Notes: generated from the letters alone by a model not told the origin. Positions 1-7,948 are shown, counted from the stretch's first letter. The stretch: DNA of 64,000 nt from UBA2336 sp964419145 (GCA_964419145.1 CAYQOM010000004.1:1-64000); one strand, 5' to 3'. Numbers and translations are program-made.

Positions 1-2
1 CC

Positions 3-686
3 TCAGAGTTACCGATTACCTACTCCTCATCAGATGAGTCGGTAATTTCAATCAGTGGAGACATGGCAACTATAAAAAATGCCGGCACTGTTCAGATTAC
101 AGCGAAACAGGAAGGGGATGATATCTTTGATGTTGCTACGCCCATTGTCCAAAACTTAGAAGTTAAAAAGGTTCAGCAAAATATAATATTCGATTTACCA
201 TCCAAACAATATGGAGATCCAGATTTTCCTCTTGATGCAAAATCTGATTCCGGAATACCGATAACTTACTCAATCGCGGATAATTCCGTGGTTGATTTGT
301 ATAACAACAACATGATTCGAATCAAGTCCGCAGGCAACACTAATATTACTGCAACAGCACAGTCCACCTCCATATATTACGAAGCTAGTGTCACAAAAAA
401 TCTTGAAATTTCACCTATTACGGGAATTGAAGAGAGCCCGTTGAAAATATCAACCATCTATCCAAATCCAGCTGATAAAACGATAGTAATCAATTTGGCA
501 GAATTTACTAATTCAACAGTCACTACTATATCAATCTGTGATATGATTGGCAGAGATCTTTTCAAGATTACCTCTACTGCAACAGAGAAAGTACCTATTG
601 ACATAAGTAACTTTCAGTCAGGCATTTATTTTGTAAAAATCATACATGAAAAAAATACCAGTATCTTGAGATTTATAAAGCATTGA
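3..686 (+). CDS. T9SS-secreted protein with Ig-like repeats, 5' partial
   Basis: The reading frame is open from the window edge, so this is the C-terminal part of a larger secreted protein; the first internal ATG at 63 is not the real start. The visible part contains bacterial Ig-like/MBG-type beta-strand repeats (motifs such as ITYSIADNSVV and GNTNITATA). The last 80 or so residues form a type A T9SS sorting domain: IYPNPADKTIVINL near its start and GIYFVKI ... LRFIKH at the end. Such domains direct export through the type IX system and cell-surface attachment or release. The function of the missing N-terminal part is unknown. The stop codon is followed within a few bases by the GCCGTTGTTGG boundary motif that also follows the next gene. 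Confidence 0.85.
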   Translation, partial: SELPITYSSSDESVISISGDMATIKNAGTVQITAKQEGDDIFDVATPIVQNLEVKKVQQNIIFDLPSKQYGDPDFPLDAKSDSGIPITYSIADNSVVDLYNNNMIRIKSAGNTNITATAQSTSIYYEASVTKNLEISPITGIEESPLKISTIYPNPADKTIVINLAEFTNSTVTTISICDMIGRDLFKITSTATEKVPIDISNFQSGIYFVKIIHEKNTSILRFIKH

Positions 687-689
687 TTC

Positions 690-717
690 GCAGCCGTTGT
701 TGGTGTTCTTCATTAAG
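690..717 (+). repeat. accessory-gene boundary motif, copy 1
   Basis: Just after the stop codon at 684-686 comes GCCGTTGTTGGTGTTCTTCATT. Nearly the same string follows the next gene at 1237-1268 and a related one lies at 49121-49166. The right half (expected CAACAAC) is degraded here. The remaining gap to 889 holds no recognisable gene. Confidence 0.5.
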
Positions 718-889
718 TTTATTTAAGCTGGTTCACGAGCACAAACTATTTGGAAATAGACTCAAACAACTACAAAATAAACAGGGTTAGTACTGCTGTT
801 GCTTCAGAATAACCCCCGTCCATCGTTGGCACCTGGTAGTACTTCGGCAAAAATTTGATTGTTGGAGTTTTAAAAAAACAACTACCAAA

Positions 890-1225
890 ATGATAAACAC
901 ACTAAAACCAGGGCTACTACTACTGCTGGTACTGTTGAGCGGTTCAACCCCTGTGCAACAAAAAAACGATTGCCAGTACAAGGGATATAAGCTTTATGGA
1001 AAAGTTCAAGTAGTAGATCATTTTCCTGACCTTAAAGTTCAAGTTGTAAATACATTTCCCGACTTAAATGTGAAATTGGTTGATAACTTCCCGAATGATT
1101 GTGGCGAATGGCAAATGGTTGAGCACTTCCCCGATTTAAAAATTCAATATGTAACTTCATTTCCCGACATAAAAATAAAATTTGTTACTTCATTCCCAGG
1201 AAGAACGAATACTAAACTGGATTGA
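890..1225 (+). CDS. small secreted 11-residue FPD-repeat protein
   Basis: A 111-residue protein with an N-terminal hydrophobic segment (LLLLLVLLSG) that looks like a signal peptide. The rest is six near-identical units of about 11 residues, with a pattern of V-x-V-V-x-x-F-P-D-L-K: examples are VQVVDHFPDLK, VQVVNTFPDLN, IQYVTSFPDIK and IKFVTSFPG. A short insert (NDCGEW) separates units three and four. The alternating hydrophobic residues suggest a stacked beta structure. I do not recognise a named family or function. The gene sits alone between two copies of a boundary repeat, in the manner of a gene cassette. Confidence 0.7.
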   Translation: MINTLKPGLLLLLVLLSGSTPVQQKNDCQYKGYKLYGKVQVVDHFPDLKVQVVNTFPDLNVKLVDNFPNDCGEWQMVEHFPDLKIQYVTSFPDIKIKFVTSFPGRTNTKLD

Positions 1226-1236
1226 TGCGTAAATTG

Positions 1237-1268
1237 TCAGCCGTTGTTAGCGTTCTTCACCAACAACG
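1237..1268 (+). repeat. accessory-gene boundary motif, copy 2
   Basis: This motif follows the stop at 1223-1225. GTTGTTAG (1243-1250) and CCAACAAC (1260-1267) are inverted arms with one mismatch around a TTCTTCA-containing loop. No T-run follows, so it does not look like a standard terminator. Together with copy 1 it brackets the FPD-repeat gene. Confidence 0.55.
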
Positions 1269-1289
1269 AAAGCACTAAACAAATCCTTA

Positions 1290-1907
1290 ATGAATTACAA
1301 ACCCCTTGACCCTACAATCGAAAATATCTTCGAGTCAACCCTACAAAAAATTAAAGGTCAACTTGAAATTAAAAGAAAAGACACCACCACAGGACTCAAA
1401 CTCTTATCCGGGTTTGATGAGCTGAGAAAATACAATAGCCTGTTTGTGCACAAAGTTGTGGAAGTAAAGGGAACCCACGGTTCATTTCTCATCCTGCTAA
1501 TTGAAAAGCACCTCACGATTATTGAAACAAAAAGACATCGAAGAATAGAGAAAGAGATTGAAGAAGTTGAACCCGTATTGATTTTCAGCATTCCACAAGA
1601 GATGGGTAGCGTCTTTATCAGAAAAGAGACACTCACTGATAAAGTAATTGACCTGTTCACCAAAGTCGACATTGATTTTAATGAATACCCGAATTTCAGT
1701 AAAAACTATTATGTTGTTGGCGAAAACCCCGACCTGGTAAAAAAGCACCTGCCCCGCGGACTCATGAAATCACTGGAGAACATTAAGAACCTGACCGTTG
1801 AGATAAATGGAAATTGGGGTCTGTTGAGAACGGAACGAAACCTGACTGAAGACGTTTTGATGTTTCTTGTTAGCCTTGGTAATAAAATGACAAATGACAC
1901 CCGATAG
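1290..1907 (+). CDS. hypothetical cytoplasmic protein
   Basis: This is a 205-residue protein without signal peptide or membrane segment. It is rich in charged residues in the first half (KRHRRIEKEIEEVEP) and has alternating hydrophobic stretches that suggest a mixed alpha/beta fold. I recognise no family. It overlaps the next gene by 14 bases, so the two are probably co-transcribed and translationally coupled; that neighbour is a membrane protein, and this may be its cytosolic partner. The gene starts 22 bases after the boundary motif at 1237-1268. Confidence 0.75.
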   Translation: MNYKPLDPTIENIFESTLQKIKGQLEIKRKDTTTGLKLLSGFDELRKYNSLFVHKVVEVKGTHGSFLILLIEKHLTIIETKRHRRIEKEIEEVEPVLIFSIPQEMGSVFIRKETLTDKVIDLFTKVDIDFNEYPNFSKNYYVVGENPDLVKKHLPRGLMKSLENIKNLTVEINGNWGLLRTERNLTEDVLMFLVSLGNKMTNDTR

Positions 1908-2301
1908 TTTATGGTTTGAGTCACTTCCGCATGCAGCCGGACTTATGATTGGCCTGCTCATCGTTGCATTGGTATTTTTTGAAATCAGGATCATTTTCCG
2001 AAGCAAGCGCGTTCGGGCTACCGTTCTTCGGATTGAAGAGTCAACCTCGTTGGATTCGGACGGACATGAAGTAATCAATCGGATGCCTGTGGTTGAATTT
2101 ACTGACGGGGACAGCAACTCGTACGCCACGACCTTAAAGGAAACCAATATAACTTTTGCAAAACCCGGGCAAACGCTTTGGGTGTATTACCGTCCTGGAA
2201 AAGGAAAGGGTAAGTATATGATCAGTAAGCCTTTTTCATGGCCAAAAATGGTGTTGATTTTTCTGTTAGCGGTAATGTCAGCCTTTCTGATCGCATTTTA
2301 A
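1894..2301 (+). CDS. DUF3592-type membrane protein
   Basis: The 135-residue protein has two hydrophobic helices (about residues 15-33 and 115-134) enclosing a soluble domain with R-V-R-A-T-V-L-R-I ... MPVVEFTDGDSNSY ... PGQTLWVYYRPGKGKG. This layout, a beta-rich domain between two membrane helices, is that of DUF3592 proteins, whose function is not established. The start overlaps the end of the upstream gene by 14 bases. Confidence 0.75.
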   Translation: MTPDSLWFESLPHAAGLMIGLLIVALVFFEIRIIFRSKRVRATVLRIEESTSLDSDGHEVINRMPVVEFTDGDSNSYATTLKETNITFAKPGQTLWVYYRPGKGKGKYMISKPFSWPKMVLIFLLAVMSAFLIAF

Positions 2302-2358
2302 CACAAGCCTAAAGCTTCACAAAAACGAAATATTCCAGAAACAATTTTTCAATGTTGT

Positions 2359-2390
2359 TTTGAATTATTTTTACACCTTGGCTAAACTTG
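2359..2390 (+). promoter_or_regulatory. candidate Bacteroidota promoter for the MscS-like gene
   Basis: TTTG at 2359-2362 and TAAACTTG at 2383-2390 are 20 bases apart, close to the Bacteroidota -33/-7 pattern TTTG-N19-TAnnTTTG. The -7 element ends only four bases before the ATG at 2395, so the transcript would have almost no leader; this weakens the call. Confidence 0.3.
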
Positions 2391-2394
2391 ATCC

Positions 2395-2889
2395 ATGGAA
2401 CCCCTTCATTTAAAACTTGTCGAAACTGTACTGGTCATTGTCGGGTTGGTGATTTTAGTGCTGGTTATAAAGGGCACACTCAAAAAAATTGGCAACCGCT
2501 ATCACCTGCAGAAAGACCGTACGCTCTTCACGGTAAAAGTGATCAACATCGGTTTGTATACGGCAGCGGCCATTACGTTGCTGTTCATCTGGGGTGTTGA
2601 TCAAAATGAATTAGTACTATTTCTCTCCTCCTTCATCGCCATAATGGGTATTGCGTTGTTCGCGCAATGGTCTATGCTCTCCAACGTAACAGCCAGCATC
2701 CTATTGTTTGTGAGCCATCCCGCCAAGGTGGGCGATACCATCAGCATCCTGGATAAAGACTATCCGCTTACCGGAAAGATTAAAGACATTGGCGCCTTTT
2801 TCGTAAGCATTGAAACGGAAGAGAAGGAAGTGATCACCATTCCCAATTCATTGTTGTTTCAGAAGATGATTAAAGTGGAGTCGCAATAG
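2395..2889 (+). CDS. small MscS-family mechanosensitive channel
   Basis: This 164-residue inner-membrane protein has three hydrophobic helices (about residues 9-27, 48-65 and 71-105), followed by a short beta domain. The third helix and what follows (SNVTASILLFVSHPAKVGDTI ... IPNSLLFQKMI) match the pore helix and beta domain of MscS, which releases solutes on hypo-osmotic shock. It is much shorter than E. coli MscS (286 residues) and lacks the large C-terminal vestibule domain, so it is a minimal MscS-like channel. It ends one base before the convergent haemoglobin gene. Confidence 0.8.
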   Translation: MEPLHLKLVETVLVIVGLVILVLVIKGTLKKIGNRYHLQKDRTLFTVKVINIGLYTAAAITLLFIWGVDQNELVLFLSSFIAIMGIALFAQWSMLSNVTASILLFVSHPAKVGDTISILDKDYPLTGKIKDIGAFFVSIETEEKEVITIPNSLLFQKMIKVESQ

Positions 2890-3249
2890 TTACTTCTCCG
2901 TTAATCCCATTCTATACTGGAACAACTGCGCTACCGTATGCGCACGGTTCTTGGCTTCGGTGGCGTTGTAGCCTTCAAAGTGCTCGTCTACCGTTGCCGT
3001 GAACAGTTCCAGCCATCGGGTAAAGTGCGATTGATCAATGGGCAGGTTCATGTGTTTAGCCATGGGGTTACCACTGTACGACATCTCTCCCAACAACACG
3101 GAACTCCAAAAGTTGTACATAATCGGCAAATGATGCGGCCAATCCACATGCGCGAATACAGGTGCGAGCAGTTCATCGGCATTGACCTTATTATAAAAAC
3201 TATCGACCAGTAATTTTATTTCAGCCCGGGATTGAATTTCTTTTTTCAT
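2890..3249 (-). CDS. group III truncated haemoglobin
   Basis: The 119-residue 2-on-2 globin aligns well with the group III family (for example Campylobacter Ctb). The B10 tyrosine is in SFYNKV (Tyr19), the proximal F8 histidine is in AKHMNLP (His66), and the G8 tryptophan is in FTRWLELF (Trp79); histidines 39/40 lie at the distal E7 region. Group III globins bind O2, NO and other ligands and are often linked to nitrosative stress or micro-oxic life. It lies downstream of the nos genes on the same strand, separated by a dispersed inverted repeat, and may belong to the same low-oxygen physiology. Confidence 0.88.
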   Translation of the reverse strand: MKKEIQSRAEIKLLVDSFYNKVNADELLAPVFAHVDWPHHLPIMYNFWSSVLLGEMSYSGNPMAKHMNLPIDQSHFTRWLELFTATVDEHFEGYNATEAKNRAHTVAQLFQYRMGLTEK

Positions 3250-3270
3250 ACAAAACTTTATTCAAAAAAA

Positions 3271-3348
3271 TTTAACCACATAGAAACATAGGTCACATAG
3301 AAATTTTAGCCTACTCAACTATGTGCACTATGTGCCTATGTGTTTAAC
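3271..3348. repeat. dispersed inverted repeat, ACCACATAG family
   Basis: TTAACCACATAGAAACATAG on the left and CTATGTGCCTATGTGTTTAA on the right are imperfect inverted arms. The same family occurs at 39115-39334, with a sister family (ACCACAAAG) nested there and at 54520-54622. These are non-coding dispersed repeats seen in many bacterial genomes. Confidence 0.75.
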
Positions 3349-3365
3349 AAAAACGAATTTTGGCT

Positions 3366-4559
3366 TCACTTCAATTTTGCTGTGCGTACCGTTTTGGCTT
3401 CGGCATCCGTCCACGCAGCCATGATAAATCCATCTCCTTTCGTTAGTTGCGGAAATCCACTTGACCGTGACTGTGACGACTCGGCTAATACCGTAATCTG
3501 CTCAACATTACCTTGCTTCGCTACCTGCGCTACTTGAATGCTTGTCCCCTCCATCCAACTCACCACAGCGGTTTCACTATTCACTAACACCAGGTCTACC
3601 CTACCGATGGCTTCTTTGCTTTGGTTCAGTTGAATAGGTTGATTGAATGTCTCCCCTCCATCGTCCGAAAAAATAACATTAACCGAGGGTTTATCATTGG
3701 CCATGGTAAACCATGCAAGCGCCAGGGTATTGTCCATTGCTTCACAGCGTGGACCATTAACGGGGCAACCGCTGATTTCCCAGTTGTCATTATAAATTGC
3801 TTTAGGCTCCGTCCATGTATTATTCACCAACCGTACAATCGACATGTCGCGAATTTCGGTTTCGGAACGGTCGCGGTAAATCACCACGGGGCCATTTTTT
3901 GTGATGGCGGACGTTGTCTGACAACAATCGCACACGCGGTTATCAAGTTCCCATTCATTCAGTTTATCACCATCGTACGAAAGTACAGCAGCACGAACCG
4001 TCATTTCACCATAGTGACCATGATCATCGTGGTTGGTTGGTTCATCGCCCACGGTGTTTCTACCATCCAGCCACGAAACAAAAACGTGCTCGTCATTTGG
4101 AACAAACGATACAAAGCCGTGCTCGGCTTGTTTACCGTCATCATGCAATACAGTTGGCTCACTCCAGGCAATGCCATCAGAAGAATGCGTGATCGCTACA
4201 TCGTATGCGAATGTTCCATCCCCGCTTTTCTTTAGTATGTGCGCTACAAATTTTCCCTCTCCATCACTGACCACCAACGGATAGTCGGCCCAATTCACAA
4301 ACCAATCATAACCTGAAGTAATGGTAACAGGCGCTGACCATTGATCATTTTGCCAATGCGAAAGCTTCAGGTAATTGATGGTATCCATGCGTTCAATCCA
4401 ACTGAGGTGAATGTTGCCGGTAGGATCAGTAAATAAATAGGGCTCTGCCGAAGATTCTCCAGCGGGCGAATCGACTAGTTCAATTGTGAATGGATTTTTC
4501 CTTTCAGTACAAGAACCAAGCGCTGCCAGTAAAGCAGCAGTGATAAAAAAATACTTCAT
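3366..4559 (-). CDS. sialidase-like beta-propeller lipoprotein
   Basis: The ATG at 4559 is chosen because it is followed directly by a lipoprotein signal peptide (MKYFFITAALLAALGSC); a longer frame back to 4622 would precede it with 21 non-signal residues and overlap nosY. The mature part of about 380 residues consists of repeated beta-propeller blades with sialidase/BNR-like features (GIAWSEPTVL, DNQWSAPVTI, SDDGGETF). Cysteine-rich VCDCCQT and SGCPVNGPRC elements could bind metal or form disulfides. The sialidase catalytic Arg triad cannot be confirmed, so substrate is unknown. It is the last gene of the minus-strand nos run, 10 bases after nosY, suggesting a role linked to the periplasmic copper/N2O reductase system. 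Confidence 0.7.
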   Translation of the reverse strand: MKYFFITAALLAALGSCTERKNPFTIELVDSPAGESSAEPYLFTDPTGNIHLSWIERMDTINYLKLSHWQNDQWSAPVTITSGYDWFVNWADYPLVVSDGEGKFVAHILKKSGDGTFAYDVAITHSSDGIAWSEPTVLHDDGKQAEHGFVSFVPNDEHVFVSWLDGRNTVGDEPTNHDDHGHYGEMTVRAAVLSYDGDKLNEWELDNRVCDCCQTTSAITKNGPVVIYRDRSETEIRDMSIVRLVNNTWTEPKAIYNDNWEISGCPVNGPRCEAMDNTLALAWFTMANDKPSVNVIFSDDGGETFNQPIQLNQSKEAIGRVDLVLVNSETAVVSWMEGTSIQVAQVAKQGNVEQITVLAESSQSRSSGFPQLTKGDGFIMAAWTDAEAKTVRTAKLK

Positions 4560-4569
4560 GAAAACTGAC

Positions 4570-5337
4570 TTATAAATCTTTGCGCTTGAAGATACGCAAT
4601 GCGCCCCAAACCGGAAGCACAATCCACAATATTAAAATCACAGAAGAAAAAATCAGTCCCATGCTGCTGCCAAAGAAGTCTTTATAGAATGCACCGGTAT
4701 AGCCCATCAACGCTGAGATGTCGAGTTGCAACAACATGAGAATACGCGCCAGGTCGACCGGGTTAAGCGAAACCAACGCGAGCGTTACTTTTTCGAGTGG
4801 ATAGTCCATGAATGTATAGATGATCCACATCAACAACCCATCGTAGATCAACGAAAAGTAAAACCAGAACAACAAGGCAACACCTATGGCTTTGGCTTTA
4901 TCGCGTGTAAGTACAGATGACAAGAATGCCATGGATACAAATACAAGGGTAAGCATGAGGCCGGTGTACAACAACGTGAATCCGCTTGCGCCTGTACCAT
5001 ATAGTACAACCGGAAGGCCCACACCAATGGTAAAAGAAAAACACAGGGAGATGGCCACCGCAAAATACTCACCCAGAAAAACCACCCTGCGGTTTACGGG
5101 CTGCGAAAGCATCAATTCAATAAATTCGTACGAATTATAAAAATGAATGGTGCTGAACACAACACTCACCAGCGGAACCACCATCAACACAATATTCATC
5201 AGGCTCATGATCACTTTACCCGTATCCGAGTCCAGTTGAAACATGGCGAATGTACTCAGCAACAAAAAGGCCGTATACGCCAGAATAAATCGAGTGCGGA
5301 GTATATCGTAGAAAACATATTTGATTACACGAGTCAT
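4570..5337 (-). CDS. nosY: ABC transporter permease NosY
   Basis: A 255-residue integral membrane protein with six predicted helices and the ABC-2-type permease layout. NosY is the membrane part of the NosDFY complex that supplies sulfur/copper maturation functions for the CuZ centre of N2O reductase. The assignment rests on topology and on its place after nosD and nosF. A 169-base gap containing a dispersed repeat separates it from nosF, which is unusual because these two genes are normally contiguous. Confidence 0.88.
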   Translation of the reverse strand: MTRVIKYVFYDILRTRFILAYTAFLLLSTFAMFQLDSDTGKVIMSLMNIVLMVVPLVSVVFSTIHFYNSYEFIELMLSQPVNRRVVFLGEYFAVAISLCFSFTIGVGLPVVLYGTGASGFTLLYTGLMLTLVFVSMAFLSSVLTRDKAKAIGVALLFWFYFSLIYDGLLMWIIYTFMDYPLEKVTLALVSLNPVDLARILMLLQLDISALMGYTGAFYKDFFGSSMGLIFSSVILILWIVLPVWGALRIFKRKDL

Positions 5338-5364
5338 GATTTAGTTTTTAAGTTCAAGATTATT

Positions 5365-5494
5365 CGTCATTGCGAGCGGAAGAAGGGGAACTGTGTTGGC
5401 GCGAAGCAATCCCTAATTTCATTGTATACTTTCACCTTTTGTTCGGATTGCTTCGTCATCCCAAGCTCATTCCCTCCAATTCCTCGCAATGACG
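5365..5494. repeat. dispersed inverted repeat, CATTGCGAG family
   Basis: CGTCATTGCGAG (5365-5376) and CTCGCAATGACG (5483-5494) are perfect inverted ends, and GCGAAGCAATCC / GGATTGCTTCGTC are internal inverted segments. This family is common and dispersed in many bacterial genomes. It fills the nosF-nosY gap and could fold into a long RNA hairpin in the nos transcript. Confidence 0.8.
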
Positions 5495-5506
5495 AGGTTC
5501 ATTTAT

Positions 5507-6238
5507 TTATACGTTTACTTTTTCTTTTACATTCTCCAAACTACGAATCATCTTCGCCATGGCTTTACCTAATCGCTGTTCACCGGTAATGTCTTTCAGT
5601 TCGGCAATGGAATTGTTATAGCGGATTAGTCCCTCCTGTAAGTACATGACTTCCGTGGCCAGGTCATCCAGGTCGCTCATGATGTGCGAAGTGATGATCA
5701 GCAGCTTGTCGTTTTCTTTTTCTTTCAGTATTTTTTCTTTCAATATTTCCACAGAGACCGGATCCAATCCTGCAGTAGGTTCGTCCAAAAACAATACAGG
5801 CGGATTAAATAAAAATGCAAGTGCCGCACTCACCTTCTGGCGTGTACCACCTGAAAGGGTGTGCATGCGCTTGTCGAGCATCTGCTCCAGTTTAAAGGCT
5901 TCAATCAACTCTTCATCCAGTATGGGAGGATTTTTCCGGATGTTCTTCATCATATCGAGCAACTGACCAATCCGCATGTTATCGGGGTAGCGGCCAATCT
6001 GTGGCATGTAGCCAATCTTCTCGCGGTAGCTCCAGTGGTTGCGCACATTTTCGCCATCCACCCAAATCTCGCCAGCAGTAGGAATAACCATACCCAACAC
6101 CGATTTGATTAAGGTGGTTTTTCCTGAACCATTCGGCCCGATCAGTGCATATGACTTTCCGGAGGTAAAGTCAGCACTCACCCCCTTCAATGCCTGTAGT
6201 TTACCAAAACGCTTTTCTAATTCTTTAATTGAGATCAT
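5507..6238 (-). CDS. nosF: ABC transporter ATP-binding protein NosF
   Basis: A 243-residue cytoplasmic ATPase with Walker A GPNGSGKTT (residues 34-42), the signature LSGGTRQK and Walker B PVLFLDEPTAG, followed by the SHIMSDLDDLATEV switch region. It is the motor of the NosDFY maturation complex. It overlaps the 3' end of nosD by 14 bases, consistent with coupled translation. Confidence 0.93.
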   Translation of the reverse strand: MISIKELEKRFGKLQALKGVSADFTSGKSYALIGPNGSGKTTLIKSVLGMVIPTAGEIWVDGENVRNHWSYREKIGYMPQIGRYPDNMRIGQLLDMMKNIRKNPPILDEELIEAFKLEQMLDKRMHTLSGGTRQKVSAALAFLFNPPVLFLDEPTAGLDPVSVEILKEKILKEKENDKLLIITSHIMSDLDDLATEVMYLQEGLIRYNNSIAELKDITGEQRLGKAMAKMIRSLENVKEKVNV

Positions 6239-7472
6239 AGGGTTTCATGCTTGGGTAATCATCTTTTAAATTCTCGGGTGTTACTGCGGGAAAAACTTTT
6301 TCAGCCCTGTCCAGCAGAAAAACCAAAAAGCTACGCCACAACAAAACAGCTGTGGGTATCCGCTCCACCACCATGGCGTACATATTCACCGGACGGAATG
6401 GAACATCGCCCACGCCATCTTTATTCAAATCGTAACCCTGGTATTTATCCCAATAGTTACGATCAATTTTATTCAGCACCATCGTGCCGTTGGTAGACAG
6501 ATCAAATGTATTGGAGGTAAAATTATTCTCAGAGAAGGTGTTGTCGTCACAGCTTGCTTGCAACTTCACGGCCCATCCGTTTCCTACAAAGGTGTTCTGT
6601 TTAAATTCTGAGCGGCTTGATCCCTCCATATAAATAGCAATGGTATTGCGATCAAACCTATTCCCAATAATGTGGCTGTCGCGAATATCTTTCAACAACA
6701 GGCCGTAAGCTGTAGGCCCCCAGTTGCGATCGAAGATGTTGTTCACCATCGTTACGTTTTTGGTGTACATGACGGCCACGCCCGCACCATTATTACGAAA
6801 AATATTATCGCGATACTCATCATCGTGGGAGAACATGAAATGCAATCCATAGCGATGATTTCCCTCACTGGTGTTTCCTGAAATGAGGGAGTTGGTAACA
6901 AACTCGAAGTAAATGCCATCGCGATGGCCGTTAATTTTGTTATTGCGGATAGTTGCATTGGAGCACTGCCATAGGTGAATGCCGTTACCGGTTTCATGAT
7001 CGGCACGTAAGGAAGCACGGAACGTATTTCCTTCAACGATAACATGCTTCGCGTTGGAAATGTGTACCCCAAAAAAGGTTGCGATAAATTCATTGTTCCG
7101 AACAACCAGGTAGTTTCCTTGTAAGGAACCTATACCCGCCAGGTCTTTCATGCTGCTCACACCCGAATTAGTAATCTGGAATCCTTCAATGGTAACGTGC
7201 TCCGCTTCAACGGTGAACACTTCAACTTTACGTTCTCCGTCAATAACCGGTTTACCCTCCCCGATCAAAACGAGCGGTTTGGTTATTAAGATATTTCCTT
7301 CGCGGTAGGTACCGGCTTTAACACGAATGGTGTCTCCGGCATTTGCCTGTGCTATGGCCGATCGGATACTGCTAATCTTTCCGCCCGGCTGAACAACAAT
7401 GGTGTTGGCCGTGGCCGGAAGCAGCAGCAGTGTAAAAAGATATAAAATACTATATCGAATGTAGTCCTTCAT
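6225..7472 (-). CDS. nosD: periplasmic copper-maturation protein NosD
   Basis: The ATG at 7472 is preferred because it begins a signal peptide (MKDYIRYSILYLFTLLLLPATA); an in-frame GTG at 7508 overlaps the nosL stop but adds a non-signal extension. The mature protein is a right-handed parallel beta-helix of the NosD/CASH family, with many N-N-x-I/F turns (VRNNEFIATFFGVHISN, NRFDRNTIAIYMEGSS). NosD works in the periplasm with NosF and NosY to assemble the CuZ cluster of NosZ. It lies between nosL and nosF as expected. Confidence 0.92.
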   Translation of the reverse strand: MKDYIRYSILYLFTLLLLPATANTIVVQPGGKISSIRSAIAQANAGDTIRVKAGTYREGNILITKPLVLIGEGKPVIDGERKVEVFTVEAEHVTIEGFQITNSGVSSMKDLAGIGSLQGNYLVVRNNEFIATFFGVHISNAKHVIVEGNTFRASLRADHETGNGIHLWQCSNATIRNNKINGHRDGIYFEFVTNSLISGNTSEGNHRYGLHFMFSHDDEYRDNIFRNNGAGVAVMYTKNVTMVNNIFDRNWGPTAYGLLLKDIRDSHIIGNRFDRNTIAIYMEGSSRSEFKQNTFVGNGWAVKLQASCDDNTFSENNFTSNTFDLSTNGTMVLNKIDRNYWDKYQGYDLNKDGVGDVPFRPVNMYAMVVERIPTAVLLWRSFLVFLLDRAEKVFPAVTPENLKDDYPSMKPYDLN

Positions 7473-7504
7473 TTTGTGTGGCGACAAATGAGGGCTGCGA
7501 ACGT

Positions 7505-7948
7505 TCACTTAAATTGTGCGGTCAACTCGCCCCATGTTAAATAAATACCATTTAGTTCTTTCTTGTGATGTTTATATGCCTCCTCTGTTTCAAAGGCCGC
7601 CACCTGGCTGGCCATTGGCGATTTTATTTCCGGAGATTTTACATAAAATGCTATGGTTGCATCAATGAGTTTTTCCGGCTGAGAAAAATCGGTTACCAGG
7701 GTGTACCTCAAATCGCGTGACGTAACCTCCGTAGAGTTGACAAAACTCATTAAGCAGTTCACATCATCAAACTTGTATATTTTTCCTTTAGCGGTAACGA
7801 CCTCCGCGCCAAAGCGCTTATCCATTAAGGTCATTTTGCACGAGTGGCAATTATCAGTTCCGTACTGGATGGCTTCCGGTTCAACGTTGCAGGCTGAACT
7901 CAATCCAATTAGTGCAGCTAAAGCTATGAATGTGGCGATTCGTTTCAT
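7505..7948 (-). CDS. nosL: copper chaperone lipoprotein NosL
   Basis: A 147-residue lipoprotein with the lipobox at Cys20 (IGLSSAC). The copper-binding region NCHSCKM (Cys34, Cys37, Met39) and MDKRFGAEVVTAKGKIYKFDDVNC are hallmarks of NosL, which binds Cu(I) and delivers it for NosZ maturation. It overlaps the upstream membrane-protein gene by 4 bases (ATGA), so the two are translationally coupled. Confidence 0.92.
   Translation of the reverse strand: MKRIATFIALAALIGLSSACNVEPEAIQYGTDNCHSCKMTLMDKRFGAEVVTAKGKIYKFDDVNCLMSFVNSTEVTSRDLRYTLVTDFSQPEKLIDATIAFYVKSPEIKSPMASQVAAFETEEAYKHHKKELNGIYLTWGELTAQFK

Noticed and set aside
787..981. Short minus-strand ORF overlapping the FPD-repeat gene
   Set aside because: It is antisense to a better ORF, with poly-Ser/Val composition that reflects the opposite repeat-rich strand.
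3366..4559. Confirmed exo-alpha-sialidase
   Set aside because: Only blade-like repeats are visible; the catalytic arginines, tyrosine and canonical Asp boxes could not be verified, so only the fold is claimed.
5365..5494. Insertion sequence
   Set aside because: Only 130 bases with no transposase; it is a dispersed non-coding repeat.
7473..7508. GTG start of nosD overlapping nosL (GTGA)
   Set aside because: It adds 12 residues before the signal peptide; the ATG at 7472 gives a normal exported protein.
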